From the NCBI GenBank assembly GCA_023390335.1, contig JAEWCZ010000017.1, positions 1-64,000 of the forward strand: 64,000 nt of DNA, written 5' to 3'. This stretch comes from Bacillota bacterium. Its GTDB lineage: Bacteria > Bacillota > Clostridia > Acetivibrionales > DSM-1351. Shown piece after piece: positions 37,324 to 47,134 of the stretch; position 1 is the stretch's first letter; each line of letters begins with the position of its first letter. The translations under genes and the position numbers were made by a program. The notes beneath the pieces were generated by a model. That model made no database searches, was not told the DNA's origin, and saw only the letters and a list, made by a program, of their open reading frames with translations.

Positions 37324-38610
37324 ATGAAAGTAAAAGTGGAAAATGTTGAAAAGAATGTTGTACAGCTTGAAATAGAAGTTGATGCAGCTAAATTTGAAGA
37401 AGGAATGCAGCAGTCATATTTAAAGAATGTAAAGAAGTTCAATGTACCGGGCTTCAGACAAGGTAAAGCTCCAAGGAATATTATTGAACGTTACTACGGT
37501 GAACAGGCACTTTATGATGATGCAATAAATATTGTATGCTCAGAAGCATATGATAATGCTATAGAAGAGAACAATATTAACCCAGTAGACAGACCTGAAA
37601 TTGATATAGTTCAAATCGGCAACAAGCAAAACCTGATATTTACAGCAAAGGTTACAGTTAAGCCGGAAGTTGAACTCGGCGCCTACATGGGTGTAGAGGT
37701 TAAGAAGACAGAACCTAAAGTAACTGATGAGGAATTTGAGGCTGAATTCAACAAGGTTATTGAAAAGAATGCACGTCTTGTTTCCGTTTCTGACAGGCCA
37801 ATACAATCAGGAGATACAGCAGTAATCGACTTTGAAGGCTTTATTGATTCAGTTCCTTTTGAAGGTGGAAAAGGAGAGGACTACAGTCTTGTTATAGGTT
37901 CAGGAACATTTATTCCTGGTTTTGAAGATCAGCTGATCGGAAAGAATATTGCGGATGATGTTGATGTTAAGGTAACTTTCCCTGAAGAATACGGAAAAGA
38001 AGAATTAAACGGTAAAGAAGCGATATTCAAAGTATTAGTTAAGGAAATAAAAGTAAAGGAATTACCTACAATAGATGATGAATTTGCTAAGGATATAAGC
38101 GAGTTTGATACTCTTGAAGAATATAAGAACGACTTGAGAAATAAACTTGAAGAAAGTGCAAAAAACAAAGCAGAACGCGACAATGAAGAAAGCGTAATCC
38201 AAGCAGTTGTTGGAAATGCAACTGTTGATGTACCAAACGTTATGGTTGAAAAGCATATTGATGCCATGGCAAGAGATTTTGATATGAGACTCCGTTATCA
38301 AGGACTTGATCTCCAAAGATATTTGGAAATAATGGGAACTGATTTCCAAGGCTTCAGAGAACAGTTTAGAGAAAGAGCAGCAAATGAAGTTAAGATTCAG
38401 TTAGTATTAGAAAAAATCAGTAAGGTTGAAAATGTTGCAGCAACTGATGCAGACGTAGAAGAAGAAATCGTAAAGACAGCTGAAGCATACAAGCAACCTG
38501 CAGAAGAACTGAAAAAGACATTGAGACCTGAAGACCTTGAATACGTAAAAAATGATATCGCATTCAAAAAGACATTGAAACTTTTAGTGGATAATGCAAA
38601 ATTTAACTAA
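37324..38610 (+). CDS. tig: Trigger factor, ribosome-associated chaperone and prolyl isomerase
   Basis: A 428-residue protein with the three trigger factor domains. The N-terminal ribosome-binding domain contains VPGFRQGKAPRNIIERYYG, the signature loop near residue 45. The FKBP-type PPIase domain covers about 155-240 (GDTAVIDFEGFIDSVPFEGG, FIPGFEDQLIG), and the rest is the alpha-helical C-terminal chaperone domain. ATG 37324 follows GGGAGG. Its position ahead of clpP, clpX and lonB repeats the conserved folding-and-degradation cluster of many bacteria. Confidence 0.97.
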   Translation: MKVKVENVEKNVVQLEIEVDAAKFEEGMQQSYLKNVKKFNVPGFRQGKAPRNIIERYYGEQALYDDAINIVCSEAYDNAIEENNINPVDRPEIDIVQIGNKQNLIFTAKVTVKPEVELGAYMGVEVKKTEPKVTDEEFEAEFNKVIEKNARLVSVSDRPIQSGDTAVIDFEGFIDSVPFEGGKGEDYSLVIGSGTFIPGFEDQLIGKNIADDVDVKVTFPEEYGKEELNGKEAIFKVLVKEIKVKELPTIDDEFAKDISEFDTLEEYKNDLRNKLEESAKNKAERDNEESVIQAVVGNATVDVPNVMVEKHIDAMARDFDMRLRYQGLDLQRYLEIMGTDFQGFREQFRERAANEVKIQLVLEKISKVENVAATDADVEEEIVKTAEAYKQPAEELKKTLRPEDLEYVKNDIAFKKTLKLLVDNAKFN

Positions 38611-38715
38611 TTTGTTTTATTTAAATGTTAATAAAATGGGTATCATTATATAAATACCATTGTTAAGGTTCCACCAGTAATAACAAAACATATATTAAAT
38701 AAGGGAGGTATGCAT

Positions 38716-39300
38716 ATGAGTTTAGTACCTATGGTTGTTGAACAAACTAATCGTGGTGAGAGATCATACGATATATTTTCGAGACTATTAAATGACAGGA
38801 TTATTGTATTAAGTGATGAGGTTAATGACGCTACGGCCAGTTTGGTTGTTGCACAGATGCTTTATCTGGAAGCTCAGGACCCTGATAAGGATATACAGTT
38901 TTATATAAACAGCCCTGGGGGGTCAGTAGCATCAGGTTTTGCAATATATGATACTATGCAGTACGTAAAGTGCGATGTATCAACTATATGTATGGGAATG
39001 GCAGCAAGTATGGGTGCTTTCCTGTTAGCAGCAGGAGAAAAGGGAAAAAGATTTGCACTGCCAAACAGTGAAATCATGATTCACCAGCCTCTTGGAGGAG
39101 CAAAAGGTCAAGCTACAGACATTAAGATTCATGCAGAGAATATACTTAGAACCAGAGATAAACTCAATAAGATACTAAGCGAAAGAACAGGTCAACCTCT
39201 TGATAAGATAGAGAGAGACACTGAGAGAGACTTCTTTATGTCTGCTGACGAAGCAAAGGACTACGGTATTATAGATGACATTATGGTTAGAAGAAAATAA
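38716..39300 (+). CDS. clpP: ATP-dependent Clp protease proteolytic subunit ClpP
   Basis: A 194-residue serine peptidase. The triad is Ser98 (AASMG), His123 (MIHQPLGG) and Asp172 (ERDFFM), which matches Bacillus ClpP numbering exactly when translation starts at ATG 38716. That start has AAGGGAGG at 38701-38708; ATG 38710 would be only one base from it. It forms the tetradecameric chamber fed by ClpX, whose gene follows 13 nt later. No CtsR-type operator was seen upstream. Confidence 0.98.
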   Translation: MSLVPMVVEQTNRGERSYDIFSRLLNDRIIVLSDEVNDATASLVVAQMLYLEAQDPDKDIQFYINSPGGSVASGFAIYDTMQYVKCDVSTICMGMAASMGAFLLAAGEKGKRFALPNSEIMIHQPLGGAKGQATDIKIHAENILRTRDKLNKILSERTGQPLDKIERDTERDFFMSADEAKDYGIIDDIMVRRK

Positions 39301-39313
39301 TTGAGGTGCAATG

Positions 39314-40609
39314 ATGACCAGATATGATGAGAAGAAGCAGTTAAAGTGCTCTTTTTGTGGGAAGTCTCAGGAGCAGGTAAAGCGGCTGGTGGCAGGACCG
39401 GGTGTATATATCTGTGACGAGTGTATCGAGCTGTGTTCCGAGATTATAGAAGAAGAATTTGAAGACACAAAGGTTGATGCAGAAGTTAGCGAGATACCGA
39501 AACCAAAAGAGATAAAGGAAATTCTCGACCAGTATGTTGTTGGTCAGGATACAGCAAAAAGGTCTCTTTCGGTAGCTGTTTATAACCACTATAAGAGAAT
39601 AAACAGCGATGTAAAGACCTCAGACATAGAACTCCAGAAGAGTAACATAGTAATGTTGGGTCCTACCGGTAGCGGAAAAACTTTTCTTGCTCAAACACTT
39701 GCAAAGATACTCAATGTTCCTTTTGCTATAGCCGATGCTACTTCTCTCACTGAAGCAGGCTACGTAGGTGAAGATGTAGAAAATATACTTTTAAGGCTTA
39801 TACAGGCTGCGGATTATGACATTGAAAAGGCTGAAAAAGGAATTATCTACATTGATGAAATAGACAAGATTGCAAGAAAATCAGAGAACCCTTCCATAAC
39901 AAGGGATGTAAGCGGTGAAGGCGTTCAGCAAGCACTCTTAAAGATTCTGGAAGGAACACTGGCTTCAGTACCACCACAGGGTGGAAGGAAGCACCCCCAT
40001 CAGGAGTTTATTCAAATAGATACTACCAATATTTTGTTTATATGCGGTGGTGCTTTTGATGGAATAGACAAGATAATCCAAAATAGAATAGGTAAGAAAT
40101 CATTAGGCTTTGGCGCAAAAATAGAAAGCAACAAGGACAAGGATGTTGGACAATTACTGAAAGACATACTGCCTCAGGATTTGCTGAAATTCGGACTTAT
40201 ACCTGAGTTTGTAGGAAGACTTCCAATAGTTGTAACTCTTCAGTCTCTTGATAAAAATGCTCTTGTTCAAATACTTACCGAACCAAAGAATGCTTTGGTA
40301 AAGCAGTATCAAAAGTTATTTGAAATGGACGATGTTATCCTGGAAATACAAGATGAGGCTTTGGAGCTTATTGCTGAAAAGGCAATAGAGCGAAATACCG
40401 GAGCCAGAGGTCTTCGTGCCATTCTGGAAGAGGCAATGCTTGGGGTAATGTATGACATCCCTTCAATGACTAATGTTGAGAAGTGCATTATAGGGAAGGA
40501 AGTGATAGCGGAACATACAGAACCTGAAATGATTCTAAATGAAAACCGCAAATCGCTAAAAAAAGCCGGAGCCAAAAAAACAAGAGTTAAGAAGGAATCT
40601 GTTTCCTGA
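39314..40609 (+). CDS. clpX: ATP-dependent Clp protease ATP-binding subunit ClpX
   Basis: A 431-residue AAA+ unfoldase. The N-terminal zinc-binding domain has CSFCGKS and CDECIELC. Walker A is GPTGSGKTF, Walker B is IYIDEIDKIA, and the RKHPHQEF pore-region motif and sensor-2 region (NTGARGLRAILEEAM) follow. It hands unfolded substrates, including SsrA-tagged proteins, to ClpP. ATG 39314 gives better spacing from GAGGTG than ATG 39311. A strong terminator follows. Confidence 0.98.
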   Translation: MTRYDEKKQLKCSFCGKSQEQVKRLVAGPGVYICDECIELCSEIIEEEFEDTKVDAEVSEIPKPKEIKEILDQYVVGQDTAKRSLSVAVYNHYKRINSDVKTSDIELQKSNIVMLGPTGSGKTFLAQTLAKILNVPFAIADATSLTEAGYVGEDVENILLRLIQAADYDIEKAEKGIIYIDEIDKIARKSENPSITRDVSGEGVQQALLKILEGTLASVPPQGGRKHPHQEFIQIDTTNILFICGGAFDGIDKIIQNRIGKKSLGFGAKIESNKDKDVGQLLKDILPQDLLKFGLIPEFVGRLPIVVTLQSLDKNALVQILTEPKNALVKQYQKLFEMDDVILEIQDEALELIAEKAIERNTGARGLRAILEEAMLGVMYDIPSMTNVEKCIIGKEVIAEHTEPEMILNENRKSLKKAGAKKTRVKKESVS

Positions 40610-40630
40610 TTCTAACTTATTAAAACAGGC

Positions 40631-40669
40631 AGGATGTATGTGTTAGTAAACACATATATCCTGTTTTTT
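40631..40669 (+). terminator. Terminator after clpX
   Basis: A 14-bp stem (AGGATGTATGTGTT with AACACATATATCCT, one G-T pair), a four-base loop and TTTTTT. Confidence 0.92.
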
Positions 40670-40758
40670 ATTTCAAGATTTATCATATTTTTTGGATAAA
40701 ATAAAACTTGTTGCCAATAATATCTTTATAAATATGATCCAAGTTTAAGGAGGATATA

Positions 40759-42441
40759 ATGCTTACGACAACTTTGTTTATTATACAGTTCTTCTTCTCA
40801 GTTGTTATCGGAATATACTTTTTATCGCTTCTAAAGAACCAGCAAGGAAATAAAAGTGCCATAGAAAAGGAGTCAAAGAAAGAACTGGAAAAGCTAAGAA
40901 GAATGAGAGATATTCATCTTACAGAACCTTTATCGGAAAAGACAAGGCCTGCAACCTTGTCAGACATAGTAGGGCAGGAACAGGGGTTAAAGGCACTCCG
41001 TGCTACTCTGTGCGGAATGAATCCACAGCATGTGATAATCTACGGGCCTCCCGGGGTTGGCAAAACTGCTGCGGCCAGAGTAATCCTGGAAGAAGCTAAA
41101 AAAAACAGTATGTCGCCCTTTAGAAAAGAAGCAAAGTTTATAGAGATGGATGCAACGGCTTTAAGATTTGATGAAAGAGGAATTGCAGATCCGCTGATAG
41201 GCTCGGTTCATGACCCGATATATCAGGGCGCCGGAGCATACGGTGTTGCTGGAATACCTCAACCCAAGCAGGGGGCTGTTACTAAAGCACATGGAGGAGT
41301 CCTTTTTATTGATGAGATAGGTGAACTTCATCCTATACAAATGAATAAATTGCTTAAAGTTCTGGAAGATCGAAAGGTATATTTGGAGAGTGCATATTAC
41401 AGTGCAGAGGACAATAACATACCCTCTCATATACATGATATTTTCCAAAAGGGCCTGCCTGCTGATTTCAGACTGGTAGGAGCCACCACGAGAACACCTG
41501 ATGAAATACCCGCAGCAATCAGATCAAGATGTGTTGAGATACATTTCCGCTCCTTACGTGCTGATGAAATATGCAAGATATGTGAAAATGCAGCACTAAA
41601 AGGAGGGTTTGTTCTTAAATCCGGGTGCAGCGAACTTGTTGCAAGATATGCGCAGAATGGAAGAGATGCAGTCAATATTATTCAGATTGCCGGTGGTGTC
41701 TCCATGGTAGAGAACAGGAGCACTATTGATATTAAAGACATAGAATGGGTTATAGAGTTCGGTCACTACAGTCCCAGAATTGATAAAAAGGTAAGTCCAG
41801 CAAACCAGATAGGCTGCATCAACGGTCTGGCTGTTTTCGGTGACAGTACAGGGATGGTTATAGATGTTGAGGTAACAGCAATACCGGTTGCAAGCGGAGC
41901 CGGAAATATTAGAATTACGGGTATTGTAGAAGAAGAAGAAATGGATAACAGGGGGCACAAGCTCAAAAGGACAAGTTCAGCTAAGGCTTCCGTTGAAAAT
42001 GTTTTAACGGTATTAAGAAAATATATGGATGTTGATTTTAAGAGCTATGAAATACACCTGAATTTTCCGGGAGGTATTCCCATTGATGGACCTTCTGCCG
42101 GAATCGCTATTGCAACAGCTGTTTACTCTGCGGTCAAAAATATACCTGTAAGCGGAGAATTGGCAATGACAGGGGAAATATCAATAAAGGGAAAAGTTAA
42201 GCCTGTAGGCGGTGTTGTGGCCAAAGTAGATGCTGCTAAAGCTGCAGGTATAAAAAAGGTGTTTATTCCAAAAGATAATTATCAGGAGATATTCGAAGAC
42301 ATGGATATCGACGTTATACCGGTTGAAAATATCAGTGAAGTTATGAAGGCTGTATTTGATATTGATCTGGTAGAAAAAAAGGAAGAAACAGTTCCCAATG
42401 GTTCTGCACCGATTACGGTTCTTACAGCACAGGGAACATAA
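40759..42441 (+). CDS. lonB: ATP-dependent protease LonB, membrane-anchored
   Basis: A 560-residue protein with an N-terminal membrane helix (about residues 4-25), an AAA+ module with Walker A GPPGVGKTA (Lys102) and Walker B LFIDEIGELH, and an S16 peptidase domain with the dyad Ser446 (GPSAG) and Lys489 (VAKVDAAK), 43 residues apart. This architecture matches LonB of spore-formers, where it is under sporulation control in Bacillus. AAGGAGGATATA precedes ATG 40759. It closes the tig-clpPX-lonB cluster but is separated from clpX by a terminator, so it has its own promoter. Confidence 0.94.
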   Translation: MLTTTLFIIQFFFSVVIGIYFLSLLKNQQGNKSAIEKESKKELEKLRRMRDIHLTEPLSEKTRPATLSDIVGQEQGLKALRATLCGMNPQHVIIYGPPGVGKTAAARVILEEAKKNSMSPFRKEAKFIEMDATALRFDERGIADPLIGSVHDPIYQGAGAYGVAGIPQPKQGAVTKAHGGVLFIDEIGELHPIQMNKLLKVLEDRKVYLESAYYSAEDNNIPSHIHDIFQKGLPADFRLVGATTRTPDEIPAAIRSRCVEIHFRSLRADEICKICENAALKGGFVLKSGCSELVARYAQNGRDAVNIIQIAGGVSMVENRSTIDIKDIEWVIEFGHYSPRIDKKVSPANQIGCINGLAVFGDSTGMVIDVEVTAIPVASGAGNIRITGIVEEEEMDNRGHKLKRTSSAKASVENVLTVLRKYMDVDFKSYEIHLNFPGGIPIDGPSAGIAIATAVYSAVKNIPVSGELAMTGEISIKGKVKPVGGVVAKVDAAKAAGIKKVFIPKDNYQEIFEDMDIDVIPVENISEVMKAVFDIDLVEKKEETVPNGSAPITVLTAQGT

Positions 42442-42484
42442 CAATCAGCTTACGTGATATCGGCCAATACAGTTTGAGATGCTG

Positions 42485-42524
42485 AAAAGCCCTGTTCCCA
42501 CATTGAAAGGAACAGGGCTTTTGG
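42485..42524. terminator. Bidirectional terminator between convergent lonB and the ABC permease
   Basis: A perfect 14-bp stem AAAAGCCCTGTTCC/GGAACAGGGCTTTT with a 10-base loop, flanked by A-rich and T-rich ends, can stop transcription from both sides. Confidence 0.88.
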
Positions 42525-42532
42525 CTAGCCTA

Positions 42533-44446
42533 TTAATAAATCATCTTCATAAATTTTCTTGTAGTGAAGAAATAGAATATTCCGTAGAACACCACAAAGG
42601 TGATAATTGCTGCTAGGGCCGGAACAGTAAGGCTGATGTCCATAACCACTCTCAGCACATCAATTGCAAAGAGACTGTGAATAATACCTATTATCAGGGG
42701 CAGTATCAGTGACAAGCCTACCTGCATGGAAACTGATTGATGAATTTCTTTTCTTGTCATGCCTATTTTTTTGAGTATTCCGTATTTTTCTTTGTCGGCA
42801 AGACCTTCACTCAATATTTTAAAATACATTATACTACCTGTAGCAAGAATAAATACTATTGACATAAATGAACCAAGAAAGTAGAACAAGCCCATAAAGG
42901 AATAAAGCCCTTCGTAATTTAATACATAGCTTGAAAATAGTGCATTTTCAGGCAGAATTTTAGAGACCCTGTCCGATAATTCCTGTGATTTCTCGGCATC
43001 GGACACAATAACACCGTGAAAGGTCTCCGGCTTATGTCCTATGGACAACTTTTCATATTGCTTATCAGAAACTATAAGACAATCACTAAGACCTATGGAA
43101 CCGTTGCCAAACAGAGGTGTTTTTAAAATTTTAGTAATTTTATATCCATTATTCCCGGAATGTATAGCATCTTCTTTGTTTTCTAATAAGCACTGTAGCC
43201 CTTCTTCGGAATACGAATTCAAGGTTAATGTTCCTGAGGCCCTTGCTAAAAGTCCTTCAGTGTCTGATACCGGATAATATAACGGTATTTTGTCAGGGTA
43301 ATAATTCTTTAATTCTTTTGTGACCTTGTCAAAATCAGAATATTTTATTACAGTCATAATATTCGTCCCGCTCACAAAGCCTTTATTCATTTTTGATTTA
43401 ACTTTAATATACTCGATATTTTCATTGAGAAGGAGCTTGTGACTTGAGGAATTAATCTCATTGATAACCTTGTCATTTATTTTATTATCTCTTTCAACAT
43501 AAGAGAATGAGTATGGAAAATTAATATATCGTGTCTCTTCCACGTAGTATTTCAAGGTCAGTGAAGTTCCAAAGGCAGATATTGTAGTAGCAGTCATTAT
43601 CGCCAGCATTGCAAGACTTCTATAGTTTGCTTTGATTCTGAAGGAGATATTGCTTATGCTTATCAGACGTACTCCTTTGTAAAGAATACTTTTGTTACCC
43701 GACAGATATTTAGTAATTGCAGGTAGAAGTGCTCCGAATAGCCAGTAAGTACCTATAACCACCAGTATAACAACAAAAAGCTCCATTAGAAGGTTTTTGC
43801 TGAGACGATATCCAATTGCAATAAGAACTATTGAAAGAATAGCTCTGACAAGCTTTAGCTTTGGCTCAGACTCATCTTTTGACGAATCCTTTAACAAATC
43901 AATAAGTTTGCTTTTGGAAATGGATATAAAGCTGTTTAAAGATGTTAATAAGAATATTGCTCCAAATACAATAAGCAACTCCTTAATACCCTTAAGGGGA
44001 ATTACAAAACCTATTGATACGTTGAGAAGAGCTACTTTTGCTACGGTCATCAGAAAAAGTCTGGAAAACAAAATTCCGACACCAAGTCCCGCAACTATGG
44101 ACGCCAATCCTGAAAACAGGCTTTCAATGGCAAATATGCGGCCTATTTTTCTTGTACTTATGCCCATAAGTGTATATATGGCGATTTCCTTTTTTCTTTC
44201 CTTTAAAAAGAACGAACTGGAGTACCAAATGAAGAAAAAAAGGAATATAACCATTATGAAGGAAGTTACGGATGATGCGATTTGTGCTGATTGGATAGCA
44301 TCACGTGCCTTTAGAAAGTCAGGGCTGTATTTAAGCACCATAAAGTCGTAATACACCGCTACTGAAAAGACCATTACGGCTAGATAGAAGCCGTAGGACC
44401 TCAGATTTGCTTTAAACATTTTTATAGCAATACTAAAGGAGTTCAT
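42533..44446 (-). CDS. BceB/FtsX-family ABC transporter permease
   Basis: A 637-residue permease of Bce type. Helices cluster at the N-terminus (four by about residue 230) and C-terminus (three), with a large extracytoplasmic region at about 300-520, the domain that recognizes peptide antibiotics in this family. I chose ATG 44446, nine bases after GGGAGGTG; the longer frame has no such site. The start overlaps the end of the ATPase gene by 14 nt. With the ATPase and two-component pair it forms a sensing and detoxification module against cell-wall-active peptides. The actual peptide is unknown. Confidence 0.92.
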   Translation of the reverse strand: MNSFSIAIKMFKANLRSYGFYLAVMVFSVAVYYDFMVLKYSPDFLKARDAIQSAQIASSVTSFIMVIFLFFFIWYSSSFFLKERKKEIAIYTLMGISTRKIGRIFAIESLFSGLASIVAGLGVGILFSRLFLMTVAKVALLNVSIGFVIPLKGIKELLIVFGAIFLLTSLNSFISISKSKLIDLLKDSSKDESEPKLKLVRAILSIVLIAIGYRLSKNLLMELFVVILVVIGTYWLFGALLPAITKYLSGNKSILYKGVRLISISNISFRIKANYRSLAMLAIMTATTISAFGTSLTLKYYVEETRYINFPYSFSYVERDNKINDKVINEINSSSHKLLLNENIEYIKVKSKMNKGFVSGTNIMTVIKYSDFDKVTKELKNYYPDKIPLYYPVSDTEGLLARASGTLTLNSYSEEGLQCLLENKEDAIHSGNNGYKITKILKTPLFGNGSIGLSDCLIVSDKQYEKLSIGHKPETFHGVIVSDAEKSQELSDRVSKILPENALFSSYVLNYEGLYSFMGLFYFLGSFMSIVFILATGSIMYFKILSEGLADKEKYGILKKIGMTRKEIHQSVSMQVGLSLILPLIIGIIHSLFAIDVLRVVMDISLTVPALAAIITFVVFYGIFYFFTTRKFMKMIY

Positions 44447-45197
44447 TTGGATTTGCACCTCCCATAGCTCCGAGCATATCAAGAATCTGATGGAATAATT
44501 CCTTTCTGTCCCTTGTTTTATCTATTCTGGCATGAATGGCCCCATCCTTTAAAAACATAATCCTGCTGCAATAGCTGGCTGCAAAAGCATCATGTGTAAC
44601 CATTATGATAGTTGTTCCAAATTCCTCGTTTAGTTTTCTGAAACATTCGAGTATCCCCGCGGATGATTTGGAATCCAGAGCACCTGTAGGCTCATCAGCA
44701 AAAATTACCGAAGGATTCATAATCAATGCCCTTGCCGCGGCAGCTCTCTGTTTTTGTCCACCCGAAAGCTGATATGGGCGTTTGGGCAATTGCTCCTCAA
44801 TACCGAAGAAAGCAGCCAATTCGTTTACCCTTGATATTATTTCCTTATGGTGAACCTTGTTCAAGGCAAGAGGGAGAGCAATATTATCCATTACAGTCAT
44901 GTTATCCAGAAGATTGAAATCCTGAAATACAAAGCCTATTTTATCCCTTCGAAAACGCGCCAGTTCTTCACTTTTTATTTTAAATAGATCTGTTCCCTCA
45001 AATATAACCTTGCCCGATGTGGGCTTGTCAATTGTTGAGAGTAAATTTAAAAGAGTGGTTTTCCCCGAGCCGGAGGGCCCCATTATTGCTAGAAATTCAC
45101 CTTTTTGAACTTCAAGATTTATACCGTTGAGTGCTTGAAACTTTACCCCCTTTGAGCCGTAATCCTTTTTCAGATCCTGTGTTTGTATAATGTTCAT
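44433..45197 (-). CDS. BceA-type ABC transporter ATP-binding protein
   Basis: A 254-residue ATPase with Walker A GPSGSGKTT, Q-loop FVFQDFNLLDNMTV, signature LSGGQKQRAAAARAL, Walker B VIFADEPTGALD and the H-loop MVTHDAF. The LDNMTV segment and length are typical of the MacB/BceA subfamily. GGAGG precedes ATG 45197. A 108-bp gap separates it from the kinase gene, so the transporter pair probably has its own regulated promoter, as in bceAB. Confidence 0.94.
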   Translation of the reverse strand: MNIIQTQDLKKDYGSKGVKFQALNGINLEVQKGEFLAIMGPSGSGKTTLLNLLSTIDKPTSGKVIFEGTDLFKIKSEELARFRRDKIGFVFQDFNLLDNMTVMDNIALPLALNKVHHKEIISRVNELAAFFGIEEQLPKRPYQLSGGQKQRAAAARALIMNPSVIFADEPTGALDSKSSAGILECFRKLNEEFGTTIIMVTHDAFAASYCSRIMFLKDGAIHARIDKTRDRKELFHQILDMLGAMGGANPNELL

Positions 45198-45305
45198 TTC
45201 TTATTCCTCCAAACTTGTAACATTCATGGTAAACTAACAATAATGATTTTATAAAATAACAGGTAGTTTATCCATAATGCGAGGGTTACATTTTAACACT
45301 AAAGG
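45198..45305 (-). promoter_or_regulatory. Probable regulated promoter of the ABC pair with BceR-like inverted repeat
   Basis: The gap contains GTTACATTTTAAC (45285-45297), an inverted repeat of the GTTA/TAAC kind that could be the response regulator's site. An AT-rich -10-like segment (TTTTATAAAAT on the minus strand) lies downstream. The assignment rests on position and on the known BceR-bceAB arrangement. Confidence 0.4.
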
Positions 45306-46334
45306 TTATATTTTTGTCACATTGAGATAATCGTTGAATTTGCCCAAGCTTAACTGAAATTCTGTATATTCACCTTCAACGGAGTTAACGCTTAATCCTA
45401 TACCAAGTCTAGCAGAAATTTTTTTGGAATAATATAATCCCATGCCTGTTGATTTGGAAGTTTTACGTCCATTTTTTCCTGTAAAACCTTTGTCAAAGAC
45501 TCTTGAAATATCAGAAGGCGGTATTCCCATGCCGGTGTCCTTAATATGGAGAACTACGGTTTTGTAGGTCTCTTTGGCAAATATTTCCACCTTGCCATCC
45601 TGATATACATATTTACTTGCATTGTTCAAAATTTGCTCAAGGATATAAACTACCCATTTTTCATCCGTAGTTACTGTAAAATCCAGTTTCCCAGTAACAA
45701 TTTCAATGTTTTTTGCCATTAGAAAGTATGCATTGATTTTTATAGCCTCGCCTACTGCCTTTTTTAGGCTGAACTGAGTTGCCGTGTGATCTTCCTGGTA
45801 ATGTGCTGCCCGTCCGGCATACAAAACCTGGTTTACAAGAAACTTGATTCGCTCAAGCTCTGCTTTGAACTTTCTGGAAAACTCTATGTCAGAATTATCG
45901 GAATTTTCAAGCATAAGTTCAGCAACGGAAATGGGGAGCTTTATTTCGTGAACCCATCTGGTTATATAATTATTTAACTCATCCAGATCGTTTTTATACA
46001 CACTGACAAGCTCCATTTTTTCAGAAGTTTTTTGTGAAACAATATCTCTGACAAGCTCTGAATAATAACTGCCATCCTCCGGAAGAAAATAGTCTATAGA
46101 GGAATTTGAATCCAGACATTTTCTTAAATTTCCATACTTCCTTTTTTCGCTTAGGAACCCGTAAATAAAGAAGGTAAGGAAGATAAAAAGCATAAGCAAG
46201 TCAAGATAGAGGATATCTGCAGTGCTTTTCTCCAGATTGGTGCTGGCTAAAAGTACGCCGTTTATTATAAGAATAAGAGCCACTTGACAAAAGATACTTA
46301 TAAAGTTGCTTTTAATATATTCGGAAATTTTCAT
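45306..46334 (-). CDS. Intramembrane-sensing histidine kinase (BceS type)
   Basis: A 342-residue kinase with two N-terminal membrane helices (about residues 12-30 and 42-60) separated by only about ten residues. There is no real sensor domain, which is the hallmark of kinases that sense through a partner ABC transporter. The H-box is WVHEIKLPIS, the N-box is EQILNNASKYV, and the G-boxes are DTGMGIPP and GMGLYYSKK. Its start overlaps the regulator stop as ATGA. The partner would be the permease at 42533. Confidence 0.93.
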   Translation of the reverse strand: MKISEYIKSNFISIFCQVALILIINGVLLASTNLEKSTADILYLDLLMLFIFLTFFIYGFLSEKRKYGNLRKCLDSNSSIDYFLPEDGSYYSELVRDIVSQKTSEKMELVSVYKNDLDELNNYITRWVHEIKLPISVAELMLENSDNSDIEFSRKFKAELERIKFLVNQVLYAGRAAHYQEDHTATQFSLKKAVGEAIKINAYFLMAKNIEIVTGKLDFTVTTDEKWVVYILEQILNNASKYVYQDGKVEIFAKETYKTVVLHIKDTGMGIPPSDISRVFDKGFTGKNGRKTSKSTGMGLYYSKKISARLGIGLSVNSVEGEYTEFQLSLGKFNDYLNVTKI

Positions 46335-47005
46335 ATAACTATATACCCCTGTCCTTTTTTAGTTTCAATATAATCCTCAAGACCCAAGTCGGCAAGTCTT
46401 CCACGTAGTCTGTTTATGTTAACAGTCAGGGTATTATCATTAACATATTGATCATCATCCCATAGAAGCTTCATAATATTCTCTCTTGATACAATCCTGC
46501 CCTTGTTCGTCATTAATAACCTCAATATCTTCATTTCGTTCTTTGTCAGCTCTGACTTGGAATTCCCGTAAATAACAGAGCTTTCACCCGTATTAAGAAT
46601 AAGTCCCTTATGTTCAATATAATCATGGTCTGAAGTGGTGTAATCATATGCCCGGCGGAGGATGGCCTGTATTTTTGCAATCAGAATCTGCATAGAGAAA
46701 GGCTTTGCAATATAGTCATCTGCTCCAGTATTAACAGCCATAATTATATCCATGTTGGTATCCCGGGAAGAAAGGAAAATTACAGGTACTTTGGAGATTT
46801 CCCTTATTTTGCTGCACCAATAAAAGCCGTCGTAGCAAGGAAGATTTATATCCATAATTACAAGCTGAGGTTTGATTTTACTGAAATCATCAATGATATT
46901 TTCGAAATTTAATGCAGAATCAGCATTAAAGCCCCACTTTTTAAGTCCTTCTATTATTTGTGAACATAATGCACTGTCATCTTCTACAAGCATTATTGTA
47001 TGCAT
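46331..47005 (-). CDS. OmpR/PhoB-family response regulator (BceR type)
   Basis: A 224-residue regulator. The receiver domain has acidic residues near the start (VEDDS), the phosphoacceptor Asp in VIMDINLP near residue 54, and the Lys in YIAKPFS. The C-terminal winged helix has NEMKILRLLMTNKGRIVSRENIM and NTLTVNINRLRGRL. ATG 47005 is eight bases after GGAGGT. It heads the two-component operon and should activate the ABC pair. Confidence 0.94.
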   Translation of the reverse strand: MHTIMLVEDDSALCSQIIEGLKKWGFNADSALNFENIIDDFSKIKPQLVIMDINLPCYDGFYWCSKIREISKVPVIFLSSRDTNMDIIMAVNTGADDYIAKPFSMQILIAKIQAILRRAYDYTTSDHDYIEHKGLILNTGESSVIYGNSKSELTKNEMKILRLLMTNKGRIVSRENIMKLLWDDDQYVNDNTLTVNINRLRGRLADLGLEDYIETKKGQGYIVI

Positions 47006-47134
47006 ATTCCATTACCTCCATGGTATAAATTCTTTTTTATTATAGCATGAAAAAAGAAACTATGTTCTTTTTCGGATAAAAGTGATAGAATGTCAAGAGC
47101 ATATCTTTATTATTGCATATCGAGAGGAATTTAA

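Noticed and set aside
38635..38661. Inverted repeat AATGGGTAT/ATACCATT before clpP, considered as terminator of tig or CtsR box
   Set aside because: It lacks a T-tract and does not match the CtsR heptad repeat; too short and AT-rich to call.
43797..44351. Plus-strand frame of 184 codons opposite the ABC permease
   Set aside because: It mirrors the membrane-helix codons of the permease, has no ribosome binding site and no family resemblance.
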